Shown here in pieces: positions 25,701-38,400 of a DNA stretch of 64,000 bases (positions are counted from its first letter, which is position 1; each line of letters starts with the position of its first letter). The notes below the pieces were generated by a model. That model was not told the origin of the DNA, ran no database searches, and saw only the letters and a program-made list of their open reading frames with translations. This stretch comes from Gyrodactylus bullatarudis (lineage: Eukaryota > Platyhelminthes > Monogenea > Gyrodactylidea > Gyrodactylidae). Location of the stretch: the NCBI GenBank assembly GCA_012064415.1, contig SSNU01000114.1, positions 328,191 through 392,190 of the forward strand, in the 5' to 3' direction. Position numbers and translations under genes: made by a program.

Positions 25701-28700
25701 TCTGTTGTAATTACAGATGCGACGAAAATGCCCAACTTTACAGAGAGCCTGGAAAAGCTCAATGTGACTTATGTCGATCTGGTTAGTTGAATATTGAAAA
25801 TATCTAAAACACCTGATTGAAATGTTAATTTTTCTTCACAGTACTTACCAAAAGATTATCGCCTATGGCCGCCAATTTCAATCCTGTGTACAAACTATCG
25901 AATTGGTGGAATAAGGAACATTGTCGGTACGAGTACATGGTCGAATATTGGAGATTTCATGAAACTCAAGAAGCTTACAAGTAAATTTCGTTTTATACCG
26001 TTTTTTCAAATTTTAAAAATAAAATTTTTTGAGCTCAAAATTTTCCTCGATTTCGAAGATTTAAAGCAAATTGACATTTTGAATTATTAAATGAATTCTT
26101 GATTTTCAAAAATAGGGTTGAACCTGTAAATTTTGTATGATTTTCCTTCAAGGTGGTGACAAAATTAGGATCGATTTCCACAATGATGACGAATTTCTGT
26201 GATCTTCTTTGGCCAAGTTCGAATACTTTGTATAACGTGGATTCTAAGCATCACCATTTGATTGCTTTAGATCTTCGAAATTGATAAAAAATTTGAGCTA
26301 AAACGTTAAAATGGTGGGAATTTGGTGCATTTTCGAAATTCGTAAAATATTGAAAGAATTATAAAATGAGTGAATTCTCATTTTCATGTCAACTTGCTTT
26401 ATTAAATATCAAGGATTCTTAAAAAATACTAGAGTTATGAACAGAAAGACAAGTTTCCCATTGAAGATCATATCAGGTCTGACGAAAGGGATTCGTAGGA
26501 CCTACATGGGGCTAATCGAACTAGAAGGCCTAACGAGAATATGCGATTTTGACCTTCTTTTTAACCTTTACAATTTATAAGAATTCCAGGACAGGAATTT
26601 GATCTATGAAATACCGAGAAAAAGTAAAATGATCTTGTCCTTGCTTCCATTCTTTCTTAAAAGTAGCCAGACGAGCGAAAATCTGAAAGGAATATTGTCA
26701 GATATGAGAAAAAATTCTCCTTTTTTAGATTAACTTGATTAAAATGGAAGCCAATATTGAAGAAGGAATATAAATTTTCTTTTTTTATATATCCTAGTAT
26801 TTCTCTTCTGAGATGAATTTAGATTGAAAAGGGATTATTTCATCATTATATTTAGATTTATACTCAAATTATTTCATTAGGCCCTGGAGACAAGGATTAT
26901 GATCAGGACAGTGTGGAAGAATTCGAAGGTGACGAAAAAGGTAAAGATAAGCCCAAAGAAACCTCAGAGCCAAGGCATAAGTCAGTGCGAGAGGATTCTG
27001 GCTCAGACGACGAACCAGAAACAGACAACAAAACAAGAAATCAATCTCTTGGCTTCTCCAATCCGGCCTTTGATGAAACTGATGAGCTTGATATGAGTTA
27101 GTGAATTTTTTAGGTGTTGAAATTAGTCTAGTTTTAAAAAATGAATAATTCAATCTACCCAGATGACACTGGTGAGCCGGTCATCAAAGTTAGCGAGAAT
27201 GAAGCTGAAAACGAAAAGGCTGAGGGCTCAAAAGCAGCTGGAATAGCCAAGAAGGTCTGGACTCAATCCAATCTGCCAAAGGATGAATTCAACGAGTGTG
27301 ACTGGTGGAGTAGATACTTCTCGACCATTGGAGGCCTAAAAGAGGAAATTGACGAGGTAAATAAACCCAATATTACCTCTCTATTTTGATTAATAAACCT
27401 TTTTTCAAGAAAACTTTCAATTACCTAACGGACAGTGAAGATAGTGACTTTCTTCATTATATGGAAGATCATCCTGAAGCATTGACTGATAGTAAGTGCA
27501 TACTCTCTATTGATATCCCCATAGACTTGGTGATGTGTTTGAATAATGTGAATAACTCATTTTTCCAAAACACCATAAAGAGAAAAAAGAAGCTGGTTAG
27601 TTTACTCATGGTAATAGGATCAAATTCCTTGGTTGATCCATTTGAAGTCAAGAAAAACAAGAAAAGAAACTTGAACAATTTTATTTTTCAGTTGACGATG
27701 ATGATCCGTTTGTTGAGGTGGCCAGTGATGACCAGACAAAGAAGAAGAGAACAATTTGGAACTTTTGGAAGAAGGACAAGAAAAAGTTGACAGCCAAAGA
27801 GCGCCGAGAGAAGCTCAGACAAAAACGTCGAAAGAAGAGACTGAGGAGGGAAAAACTCCAAAGGCTGATCGTCAACCCGGAAAAGAACTACTTGAAGGAA
27901 TTAGAGGAAGAAGTTCTCGAGTTCGATACGAAGGAGCAAGATACATCATGGATAGAAAAGATCAATGTCAGTTATCACCTAAAAATATTGTTACTAAAGC
28001 TAGAGTTGTACATGAAAAATCAATATTTTTTCTTCTCCGGAAAGTTAGGAAAATATTTTTTTGAAATAGAAATATTCAAGCTGACCAAAATAAGGCAATA
28101 CATTGAATTTCGAAAATGCGTAAAATTTCCTACATTTGATCTGTAAATAACTATTGATTTCTAAAATTAAAAGCAATTAAATGCTGATATTCAGAATCAA
28201 CACCGGACAAAGAATTAAAATTCCAGGACGAAAGAAACTCGAGAATTTTAAGGAGAATTAAAACGAATTCGAATTCTAATGATATCAGCATTTAATTCCT
28301 CAGTATTTTCAAACAAAATTTTGAGCTCAAACGTTGAAAAAGTTGAAATTTGGTGTATTTCATTTATTCACAAATTTTTTTCATCAATATATTAGGTCAT
28401 TGTTTCATGGAATTCAAAAAAAATAAATAGGTTATTTGAGCTATTCTTGAGCAGAACAATCGTTCAAGACAGCAACTTGTATTTAAGATCTAGAAATTAA
28501 AGAAGTGTACAGTGTCAATTTAAATCATGAGCCTGAAATCCCTATGAACGATGGTTCAAAATATATTTTCTTGTATTTTAGATTCTCACGACAGAATTGG
28601 AGAAGGTGTCAAGATTCCATGGTTTTCAAGAACCTCTTAAATCCTTACCAATATACCGGGGCAAGCACCATGATGAAGAGTCTTCCTCAGATTCCAGAAT

Positions 28701-31698
28701 TGTTGGCTATTTCAAGGGCGATGTAAAGATTTATGAAATCGATGAAGATGAACAACCTGTTGAAGATCCGAGTCAGCTTAAGCTTAGCTCGTTACTTTTG
28801 CCGAAACCGAATATGAACATGGTCATAAGTCTCTATATCATACGAGTAATTTTCATATAAAGATTGTCTCGATGGGTCAGACAACTTTCTAAAGTATTTA
28901 TTTTGAAAATAATTGAAGAAATTTTAAAATTTGTGTTGGCGCAGTTTTTCAATTTTTTTAAACTTTGATTTGAAAGTTGATTTCAAGTTGTAAGAGGCAT
29001 CAAATGTTATTTTTCCGGATCACTAATTGACAGGAAGACCAAAAATAATCGTTGAGATTTTAGGAAACAATCCATCTCCATGCAAGAGTTCAAACAAATT
29101 TTTTTTCTGAAATCTTGGTGAAAAAATAAGTTTTTTATAAAAATCATAAACACTGTCCCTTTTTAATAGGCAGTTGATCTTCATCCGATAGATCATGGAG
29201 GTTTAGCCGATCCCTATCTAATGATTCAATGTGGCGAACAAATCATTAATGAACGTGGCAGTTATAAGCCAAACACTTTGAATCCATTATTTGGCAATTT
29301 CTATTCGATAAAGGCTCAATTACCTCATCAGGACTGCCTCTATATCAGAGTAAGTTTTTTGGGAATTCCATTTACTACATATCTGAGTATCATATTTCAT
29401 TTTCGTCACTTGTGATAGTTTTCCCATAGTCAATGTCCTCTATGATAATTTTATTCAGAATTCAGAATGTTCTTACTGATATGAATTTTGCATTTTTTAG
29501 TATTTTTTCTAATGTAGCAGCCCCATATTTCCCAAGGAACGTCTTACAATGATTATAATAACTACTTTTTCTTAATTCCTAAATGCCGAACCTGTAAAGG
29601 TAGGATTCATTTTTAAGTTGTAACATTCAATGAAATGGGCTAATCCATTACCAGACAAGACGTTCTTAAAGGAAATAAACTTTCCAAGTATACATTAGTT
29701 AGAAAACCTCAGGGGTATGCCAGAGCATATTGAGCATTGGAAAATACAAGATTTTCTTTTGTACTAGTCACGGTATTAGTCTACTTGAATAAAATTTTAC
29801 ACTCCATTCAAGATTTTAGATAAAAATTCCATTGGATCAGACAAGTTGATTGGAGAAACAAAAATTGACCTCGAAGCTCGAGTCTCATCTCCGCATCGTG
29901 CAACAGTTGGTCTCGCTAAAAAGTTTTACACGTAAATCTTTCTAATCAACGTGATAAGTTCTTGTGTTGATAACCAAAATCTCTTTTAGAGTTGGATACT
30001 GCAAGTGGAGGGATCAACAACTGCCAAGTAGAATTTTGGAGAGTCTCTGTGCCGATTACAAATTCAATCCACCTGTCTATGATATGGAAAATTCAACAGT
30101 CACAGTCAACGGAGTAGCATTCACAGCAGATATTGACATCCTTAATGAACAGGGTGCCATTGTAAAGTCAAATGAGCCGTTGGCTCTTGAGGCTCTCCTC
30201 AAGTGGGGCGAAAAAATAAGACCCGGTTATCCCCTTGTAGAAGAGCACATTGAAGCAAGATCCCTGTATACACCTGAGCGTCCTGGTCTTTCCCAGGGCC
30301 TTCTACAAATGTGGGTTGATATCTTCGACAAGACAAAGGGGGAAATTCCAAACATGATTAATATTGCCCCTCGTGAAGCGACAAAATACCAGCTCAGAGT
30401 TATCGTCTGGAATACATACGATGTCCTAAGGACTAGTACAAGCATCTTCTCTAACGACAAGAGTGCTGATATTTACGTAAAGGGGTGGATGAAGGGTTAC
30501 GACCAAGATGGCCAAATGACTGATGTTCACAATGAGTGAGATATCGTACATTTTAAATTTCATCAGATGAACACAGTGTGTTGATTATTGAATTTAGGTC
30601 CTTGTCCGGTGAGGGAAACTTTAATTGGAGATTCATTTACGACTTTGAGTACCTAAAGAATGAAGACAAAATTCAATTCCAGACTAAAAAGGTCTTCAAC
30701 ATTGATCCGATTACAGTTAAAAGTCCCTGTGAATTGACTATTCAAATATGGGACAAGAATTTGATATCTTCAGATAAATTCCTTGGTACTCTTGTCCTTC
30801 CTTTGAAGAGGATGCCTCGTGGAAGTCGTCGTCCGAATGCATGCGGCCTTCATCAGCTCGACAAAAATTGTATCCAAGTTTCGTTATTTAAGAATAAGGA
30901 AATTCGTGGCTGGTGGCCATGTGTTTTCAAGGAAGACGAGGATGACATCCTTGGGGGTAAAGTCGAATTGGGACTTACCCTAATGTCACTCGAGGATGCA
31001 GAATCAAATCCCGCTGGAATGAAAAGAGAAGCTCCTCAACCTTTACCAGATCCAATGTAGGTTTTTTCGCTAAAAAGGGGCTGAAAAGTTCTTTAAAATT
31101 AATCCTGTACTTACAGTTAGTTGGAATTTCTTTATGAAGGAAATATTTTTTTAAGTTGATAGGTATACTCTCAAGTAGAAACGTGAAAATGAATTGAATA
31201 ATAATCACAATTGTAATTGCAGAAGGCCAAGTACACAAATTCGTTCCTTATTGAATCCACTAACAGCCTGTACGTACTTAGTTCGTGTCAGATACAAATG
31301 GTTCATTATAAAGGCATCGTTGGTTACTCTAGTATTTTTACTATTCGGTCTTTTCATCTACTCAGCCCCAGGTTTAATAATGCATAAGATTATTCTAAGA
31401 TAAGTAAATTCTCAGTTTCATGGTTATGGTTCAATTCCTTTGGTTAAATTGATTTATTTATCCTCGACTTGTTTCATGCACAATTCAATGTGTAAAACTT
31501 TGAATAATTTATTTCAGACGTCCTGGCTCAAATTTCGGCGCTTTCATGGGACCTCTCGGAACTATCATGTATCTCATAAAGGTTAAACTTAAATGGATCC
31601 TCATTAAACTAGCAATCGCAGCCTTAATAATTCTAATATTTGCCCTATTCATCTATGCAGCTCCTGGTTACATCATGAAAAAGATTATCGGAGCCTAA
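16763..31698 (+). CDS. Otoferlin-like ferlin (multi-C2 membrane-fusion protein)
   Basis: Exons: 16763-16841, 17201-17345, 17963-18062, 18122-18258, 20637-20720, 20757-21106, 21286-21401, 21474-21517, 22205-22584, 22644-22861, 22894-23283, 23321-23635, 23701-23832, 23888-24322, 24384-24419, 24450-24632, 24698-24706, 24783-25094, 25605-25781, 25842-25980, 26881-27096, 27163-27356, 27410-27491, 27692-27966, 28582-28845, 29170-29349, 29813-29931, 29990-30535, 30598-31056, then 31223-31403 or 31518-31698. All phases agree, giving 2,098 residues. C2A starts at residue 1. Further C2 domains lie near 203-310 (NPYVKIQIG), 366-500 (DPYVEVAFG), 888-1010, 1156-1260, 1598-1700 (DPYLMIQCG) and 1837-2010, with a FerB segment near 787-830. 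A C-terminal anchor follows (about 2070-2090). No DysF insertion is seen between the fourth and fifth C2 domains, so this is the otoferlin type. Such proteins act in Ca2+-regulated vesicle fusion. The conserved WWSRYF and GEGNFNWR motifs match otoferlin. Confidence 0.92.
18728..19030. repeat. Imperfect 300-bp inverted-repeat element with Pol III-like boxes
   Basis: The ends pair imperfectly: cctattagcc with ttatct near 18,745-18,765, against inverted ggctaataggcttcg near 19,015-19,030. The interior is GC-richer than its surroundings. On the minus strand it has TGGCTGTTTGG followed by GGTTCGATTC about 25 nt later, resembling A and B boxes of a tRNA-derived SINE. It lies in ferlin intron 4. Confidence 0.4.
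19800..20505. repeat. Fold-back element, family A copy in ferlin intron 4
   Basis: The left end (aaggctaattgatatgaagt) and the right end (acttcatatcaaccagcttt) are inverted relatives of the 10,234-10,979 termini. The interior is mirrored, for example tttttcatcgagaaatcg near 19,860 against cgatgaaaaaatcgagat near 20,430, and ggcgcc at 19,978 against 20,332. The arms are more diverged than in the 10.2-kb copy. Confidence 0.8.
21752..21976 (-). mobile_element. Penelope-like element GIY-YIG endonuclease remnant
   Basis: The minus-strand translation includes HLVYKFKCP then IGQTTRRLKDRIEER. This is the hallmark of the GIY-YIG domain at the C-terminus of Penelope-like retroelements (VYKF-x-CP-x-C…YIGQTTRRLKDRIEEH). 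The residues between CP and IG, including the first Tyr and a Cys, are deleted, and the His of EEH is Arg. No reverse transcriptase is nearby. It lies in the 687-bp ferlin intron 21,518-22,204. The copy is dead. Confidence 0.8.
24698..24706 (+). other. Putative 9-nt ferlin microexon
   Basis: AGCCTAATG (Ser-Leu-Met) is flanked by a strong acceptor (ATTTCAG) and a donor (GTAAGC), and it preserves frame between exons ending 24,632 and starting 24,783. Skipping it also keeps the frame, so it may be an optional cassette. No conserved ferlin motif depends on it. Confidence 0.4.
25985..26402. repeat. Partial fold-back element, family A, in ferlin intron
   Basis: The right end (tctcattttcatgtcaacttgctttatta, in pieces near 26,374-26,402) matches the family A terminus. 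The interior carries inverted gatttaaagcaaatt against attgctttagatctt blocks. The left terminus is missing or overlaps the exon boundary at 25,980. Confidence 0.5.
28100..29160. repeat. Repeat-derived ferlin intron sequence, fold-back fragments
   Basis: Introns 27,967-28,581 and 28,846-29,169 contain interior fragments of families A/B. Examples are the mirrored cgaattctaatgatat and attaaatgctgatattcag near 28,190-28,300, and the 'gatttcaaggt…gaggcatcaaa' type block near 28,980-29,010 shared with 12,100-12,130. No termini are recognisable. Confidence 0.4.
29515..29690. repeat. Decayed family C fold-back copy
   Basis: ggctaatccattaccagaca followed by agacgttctt near 29,639-29,670 matches the right arm of the 14,179-14,553 element (ggcctaatccattacc … gacgttcct). 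The inverted partner caaggaacgtctta lies at about 29,532. It is shorter and diverged, and lies in the ferlin intron 29,350-29,812. Confidence 0.6.
31223..31698 (+). other. Two alternative ferlin terminal exons, each a membrane anchor
   Basis: 31,223-31,403 and 31,518-31,698 are both 181 nt, both accept the same phase after exon 30598-31056, and both run to a stop. Each encodes R-P-(S/G) start, a basic loop, one hydrophobic helix, then FIYSAPG or FIYAAPG and a K-I-I ending. They must be alternatives, because the first has its own stop. Mammalian otoferlin also chooses between alternative C-terminal exons, as I recall. Confidence 0.85.
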
Positions 31699-32413
31699 AT
31701 ATATGTGCTAACTAATTATATTTTGATTCTAACTACCCAAAACTTCCCAAAGAGATAGAATTATTTCAAACTGTCCATTTATTTGAGACGTTATTTATTA
31801 TTCTGTGATATTCATACTTATATTATGCATGTAAAACATTAATTATAAAAGAATTAACTCGTATTCTTATCTTGTTCATTTTAACGAGGATAACCAATTA
31901 TAACAGAATTGGATAAATACGTGGATTCATTAGAACAAAAATAATTGAAAAAATTTTTCAGCGTACAATGATTCAATCTTTGTGTCTAATAAATCATTTT
32001 TAGTGGTTCCTAGTCTAAGATTGGTAGATGAAGAAATAGAAAAATAAATTTTATTTCAATTCGTGTATCACAAATTTTTCTCTCTTGTAATATAAGTTAC
32101 CAAAAATAACATAATTGAAAGAATGTAAAAATCCATGTGTGTGTTAAAATGGGATCATTCTAGGGGCATTAAGCGGCTTTTGTTCTTCTCAGAGTATAAA
32201 GTCTCAAACTTGGAATGAACCCAATTTCTGTTAAATATACGAGTATCGAATTAATTTGGAAGTTTATAAAAATTGATGAATGAAAATAACAATAGGGACT
32301 AGAATTATTATTGTGTTAATAGGCCAAAATAGGTTTGTTTCTATGTAAAAATAAACAAATTTTAGTACAAAATCAAAGAGGTTAGAAGATGGGGTTGGGG
32401 GTGTTGGTTGGTT
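31699..32413. other. Convergent intergenic region
   Basis: Shared 3' space between the ferlin (+) and the flippase (-). AATAAA at 31,988-31,993 is a plausible ferlin polyadenylation signal. TTTATT near 32,050 could serve the minus-strand gene. No other feature is seen. Confidence 0.5.
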
Positions 32414-35400
32414 TCAATGCATAGCTTCCTTGGCATAAATTGAAATGACAGACTGCCTCCTTGGATGTTTGATGTGTGACTTTCGTCGAATGGAGTTCTT
32501 GAAATTTTCACTTGCTCGCCGATTCCGCTCCTCGGCCATGAGAGCTATAGATTCAGCATATTTGTATTCAGTTTTCCAATAGAAATCAATCAAAAATCTC
32601 CATAACAAATCAATGCCAAGAGTTAGTACTATCGATATTAACTGGCCTAGCCAAAAGGCTGGCGATTCAGGGATAATAGTGTTTACATAACGATATATTC
32701 CAAGGCCTTCACGAAGCTATTAAATATAAATTTACTAATTTTACTTGATAGTAGTTTGGTTAATTTTTCAATTTTAATTTTAAAGGAATATAACATGACT
32801 TACATCAACAATGAATATTATGCCTACATTGACTCCAACATTCAAGGCAAATATAGCAACGACAAGCCAGTTAAGTCCATGGAACATGACGAGATTTCTC
32901 ATCATTACAGAATTCCAAATGTAGACGTAAACTGTATTGCCAAAAGCTGACATATCAAAGTCTTTTTGTAGACGACTTGGATCCTCCGGCGGTAGAAATG
33001 CAGCCGATCCCAAGTCAATGCCAAAGTAAACGAGAAAGGCTGAGAAGTAGCAACAAAATCCATAAATAAATCCAATAAACATCCATGAATAGATGACTTT
33101 TAGACTTAAATTTGGATTCCTTGTTAGCTAAGAATGAAATGGATCAGTTTTAAAATGGGATTTATCAAAATTCTTTCTACAGTCAGTGTATTTCGATTTG
33201 TACTGTAAAATTTTATCATACATTTTAATCTCTTTCTTTGAAGTAAGGAAAACTTTAAGCTTTAGTAACCAAAATTAAGAAAAATATTTTTAAAAATTTT
33301 TTTTGATCGTTTGTACCTATCTACAGTAACTCAATCCTTAGATTTGTGAAAAATAAAATCTTCTCTATTCCCAAATACATCTAGAAAAGGACCAAATTTC
33401 ATCATTTTTATTTAATTTTTAATTACTTGATGAGTAAGTATTTACACATGTTTTTTTCAATTCTAGATTTTTTCCATTCATTTATACTTGCACCTGGTTA
33501 TTGTTTTTATTTTTTTGAAATTAATAAACGACCATGAATTTTAAATTGAATTACTTACACATCGATAAAGCCTTGGGTATCTCATGAGACTTTTGGCGGG
33601 TAAATATCGATCAAAAGCGGCATAAATCAAAATTGGAACAGATGTAAATGTTAGGTTAAATAAAGTGTAGTAATCTGAACTGTAAAGTGTCTGGTCGGAG
33701 TATCCACTGTAATACTCGAAGATTAAATTTGGTGTGATGAAGCACACACATTTAAGATAAAAGAACAACATCATGTACGATATCCTCTGATAGGTCCAGG
33801 TCCCATGAACAAACAGCAAACGACGAAGCATCCTAGAAAAAGGTTGAGATTTATTAACATTAATAAGTTATCGTTGAAAATTCGAAGCCCTAACCTCTCT
33901 ATGCTTAGTTTATAATCGAACATAGCATGACAAATACAGTAAGTAAACTAGAAAGGATTTCACAGGCATAGATTGACCCGGACAGTTAGTAACACTAGAA
34001 ACTCGTATAAAAATATATATCAGATATATTAGAATTTCTATTCTAGAAAAAGTAAGTTCCTGTTATGAAGACTAGTCAGTAAAAGCCTCAAAATAGCCTT
34101 CAGACATCATATTGTAGATGGTTATTTGTTTTGAATTCGACTCCAAGAAATGGGTCTTTAAAACTGATTATTTTTTAAAAATAGTTAAACTTTTATCTAG
34201 TGAGAAAACAAGGGGATTGATGGATTTGATGTTAAAATTCAGATTGTACAATGTACATGGAAGAAATATATTACAGGAATGATTTTAGGTGAGAAAGCAA
34301 AATTTTGATTATAATACCATGAATAGAGTAAAGTTTTGTTGTATATTTCATCATCTGCCTCACTCAAAATCGCAATCAAATCAATAATCGGAGTATATTC
34401 TACGTGAGTACTATTCTTGAGACTTATAGTTGGTTACAGATCTTACCGAGGTATATATATTTCTATACAATGAATGAATTTCTTATCAAATAGCAATATA
34501 TAATAGTAAAAAATTCTTAAATATTTGTTCCATAGCAGTCTGATAAAATAAATTTTCAGCCTCATTTTCAAATCGGTGCTATTAAGACTGAATCATCATC
34601 ATTAGTAATGACTAGAACCGCAAAGATGCCTTTTTTCTATTAAGGAACTTCAAACCCTTCATTTTTCGTGCATCAGAAATGTCTCATGGTGAAGGGTAGG
34701 CCAAGAATGTTAGGCCATTTTAATGCCATACAAATTTTTTTCTAATTTCAAGCCCTTCTAAGACTTATTTAAGATGGGAGCTAATGAATTAGATCTTGTT
34801 GACCATGACTGGAGAAGCATTGTAGACTTCCTTAGAAATTCAAATAAAATTTTGAATATAATGTTTGTGTCAGAACTAAATTAACAAAAGAATCAAGTTT
34901 TAATCAAGACTCAGTAAAATTTGGAAACTCTGCGAAAGTCCCTCCTTGAAGGAGACAAAGTCATACTCTGAAATTATTCTTAAACTTTCAATTAATTCAT
35001 AAACATACGCAAACTTTGGGATGGCATAATCTGAAGATCTGGCAGCATGCAGACCCTCTTTCCCGAAGATTCCAATGCCAATGTCAGCTTGCAGTATCAT
35101 GGAAACATCATTGCCACCATCACCGATAGCTGCGGTTACCGGAGGTTTCCTGGAGTGAGTGAGTTTACTGATTCCTTTGCTGACCATCTCAACAACGTTT
35201 GCCTTCTGTAAGGGACTCACACGACAACAGAGGACTGTAGAACTGTTCATGCAGAGTCGTAAAAACTTTTGTTGCAGCATCGGCTTTTGAGATGGACCTC
35301 ATTAAAATTTCGTTTTTCTTCTTTAGTTCTTGAATAGACTCACTAGTAAGGCAAACTTGAGACTCTTTCCATCGATAACCAAGGCAACAGCTTCACCAGC

Positions 35401-38400
35401 AGCGCCAGCAAACTTTTTATGCTTTCTCCTAATTCGATCGCGCGGATCTCTCCGGTTACTCTGGGCACTAAAAGAATAGAGCTGTTGCTTTTGCTTTTTA
35501 TATGCATTACGCAATTTCAGGGGAATATCACGTAGGGTATCAACAAATTTCTTTCTTGTCTCCTGACGTATTTTCAATCCCTCGAGATGACAGTCAATGC
35601 GTCGGAGAGTCTCATTGATCGAGGTACAATTTGTTATCTTCATCAGAGAACTTTTGATGGGTATATGACCTGCAGCCTGTAAAAGTACAAAATTAATTAT
35701 CAACAGATTCTGCCAAGGCATTCTTTTGGTTTCCCTATCTAATGGTACTAAGGAGCATTGATATTTTGAATTATGTTCCATAGATTTAAGTTAAAAGTGA
35801 GAGAATGATTCCAATAATCTGATTTTAGTTAAATATCAAGCTGTAGTTGTTTCTTTAAATATGAGCCTCTTCTAATTCTATAATCATCTCTTTTAGTTAA
35901 AATTTACTCAGACACTTAGACGAAATTTTCCAAAATTACTAAAATCACCAATCGATATGATATTTTGTTCATCCTATTACAGAAGCATAAAAGGATATTT
36001 TATAGAGAAATTTGGTATGATAATACTTAAAGAATAATTTAATCATATCGACAAGTAATTTTATTGATTTTGGCGAGTTTCGTCTAAGTCTACCCAATAG
36101 TCTCATTTATTCAAGTTTAGCTAACTTACCTGGCTTACACTTATTGCAGTCTCTTCCTTGTCCCCGGTAAGAACCCATATTTGAATGCCGGCCTCTCTCA
36201 TAGATACAAGACATTCCTTAATACCATCCTGAAGTTTATCCTCAACTCCAGTTACACCAAGCAGGGCCATATTATTCTCAGCCTTGTCGTATGCCTCTTG
36301 CAGAACTTGCTCACGGTTTTCTCCCAAATGAGCACGTGCCATTCTTATGTCATTAATTAGACTGGTATATTCTGAATCGGTCTTGATTTCCTTGACAGAA
36401 TACACCAGAGTTCTCAGTCCAATCAGGGAAAAGTCAGTGACTTTGGTCAAAATTGAATTCTTATCTAAGTCAGTTGATCCAGAACATGCCTGTCAGATTA
36501 TACAATTAACTTTTGTAAATTATTATTTCATTGAATATTGTATTGTATCATCAAAGATATTATATTTCATAATAACTCATATAAATATAATGTATATTAT
36601 ATTTCATATAATATACACTGTATATTATACAGTGTGTATATAAGAGTGAAGATCAAGAGAACATTTTCAACTCATTTTGAGAACTAAATTTCCATCGGTA
36701 AATACTTTTAATCAAAAGACAATGTGAAAAGAAGAGTGACAAGTACACTGTTTCTTCTTAAAAACCACGGTTCATAAATCACAAATAATTCCATTTGTAC
36801 TACTAACGTCAAGCGTTCAGATATCATGGTTATTGTTACACAAAGATATGAATTATTATGAATGATGATTTATTTCTCAATAATAAATAGTTTTATCACT
36901 CTTCATTTTGCTATGAGACACGAAAGGAATCATCAATCTCACTCAGGCTTTCTATCTAGGTATCGATTAAAAATCTTTAAACTAATTTTAAGATTCTCAA
37001 GTTTTTCGAATGAGATTAATCGTAAAAGAATAGAAACTAATCAAAGTGTCTGATAAAATTTCGAACCTATTTAAAAGACTTTAAAAAGTAACCATTTAGG
37101 AAGAATCTCAATGACACTTTGAGTTGCAAATTCGATTCAGTTTACGGCATGTATTTGTAATACAAACCCTCCTCTGAAGTTGCACTTGGTGAATACTTGT
37201 CCTTTCCTTGTGACTGTAAAGGATCACTTTAATTCGCGTTAATTTCTATTGACAGTTTCAATTTCTTAAATTGGGAACGGCACAATAAACCATTGAGTTT
37301 ACCAAACTCTGTTACAGTTCTGTAATTAGGGTAATTAAAGTACTATGTCTTTCATATTGAGATTCTTCCTAAATGGCGAATATTTTTATTTAGCGCACAA
37401 CACCGACAAAAATAGTATCCATATGAGTATGCTGGAAATCTATATTTATGAAATAAAAAATACCCAATTGTTGTCATTCAGAGTTTAATCTATACCTTTT
37501 GCAGCTCGTTAAGGAAGATATGAAATTCGATAAGGAATTCGTGAAATTCATTAAGGAATAGTATTTTAAAATGTCATTGCCAGTTTTAAAATTCAAAATT
37601 CACTTACTCTTGGATCTGTCATGGAAGTTTCAGCTCCCTTGCTAATGACAAATTTGGAACCGTTCGGAAATCGAACAATGACCGACATTTTCTTTCGATC
37701 TGAGTTAAATTCGATGATTTCATCGATTATGTAATAATTCGATTCCAGCAACTCTTCAACAGGTTCATAATTCTTTGGAAACAACTTATTCGATATTGTA
37801 ATGTAACGGGTTTTTGTACTTTCAAAAGCAATTTCTTCGTCATCATCATTACTGCGAGGTTCCTTGCCGTTTCTTCTCATGAAATCTTCCATCTGATCCT
37901 TTGTTCCGTGGTAGACTATTCCAGCTTTGTACGCAGCTTTTATTAGAGCCTCTTCGTCAGGAGACGCTGACTAGATGTGATTTTTTAAAGATCATTAACT
38001 CATAATTTTTAATATAGGAATAGAAACCCATTCAATAAACTTTTAGTTTTGCTAAATTTATGATACGCGAAATAACCTTGAGTGCTTCTTGATATATCAG
38101 AAAGAATCTAGCGACCTGGTTGATTCATGATAGAATTTTAAATCTTTAAAAAACAACACCAGTCAGAATTCTGGTTCGTAATTTTCTGATTTTTCAAATT
38201 TGCTTGAGTTTTATTTCTTGTGTATGAATGATGAAACCTTTAACGTTTTCAGATTTGAGAACTAACTCAAAAGAACCTACAGGTCATTAAAAATTTTATT
38301 TTATTGCAAAATTACAAAATGGAAAAAGATAAAAATTTATTATTGATAGGTAATAAAGGAAATCTCAAGTTTAGATTTGATTAAACTCAATTGAACATGA

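Noticed and set aside
26440..26580. Open frame sharing tttcccattgaagat with the LINE fragment at 109
   Set aside because: The match is only about 15 nt and no RT motif can be read around it.
27967..28146. Extension of the ferlin exon by a continuing open frame
   Set aside because: The donor GTCAGT at 27,967 restores the conserved ferlin sequence from 28,582; the extension has no homology.
29690..29780. Minus-strand C-S-G-I-P block resembling the RT SSGVPQG motif
   Set aside because: Too short and degenerate; no KAFD or flanking RT sequence in the same frame.
35206..35220. A 15-nt GTGAGT…TACAG segment on the minus strand looking like a minimal intron
   Set aside because: It translates in frame as the conserved V-S-P-L-Q of the P4-ATPase motif (CCRVSPLQKA), so it is coding.
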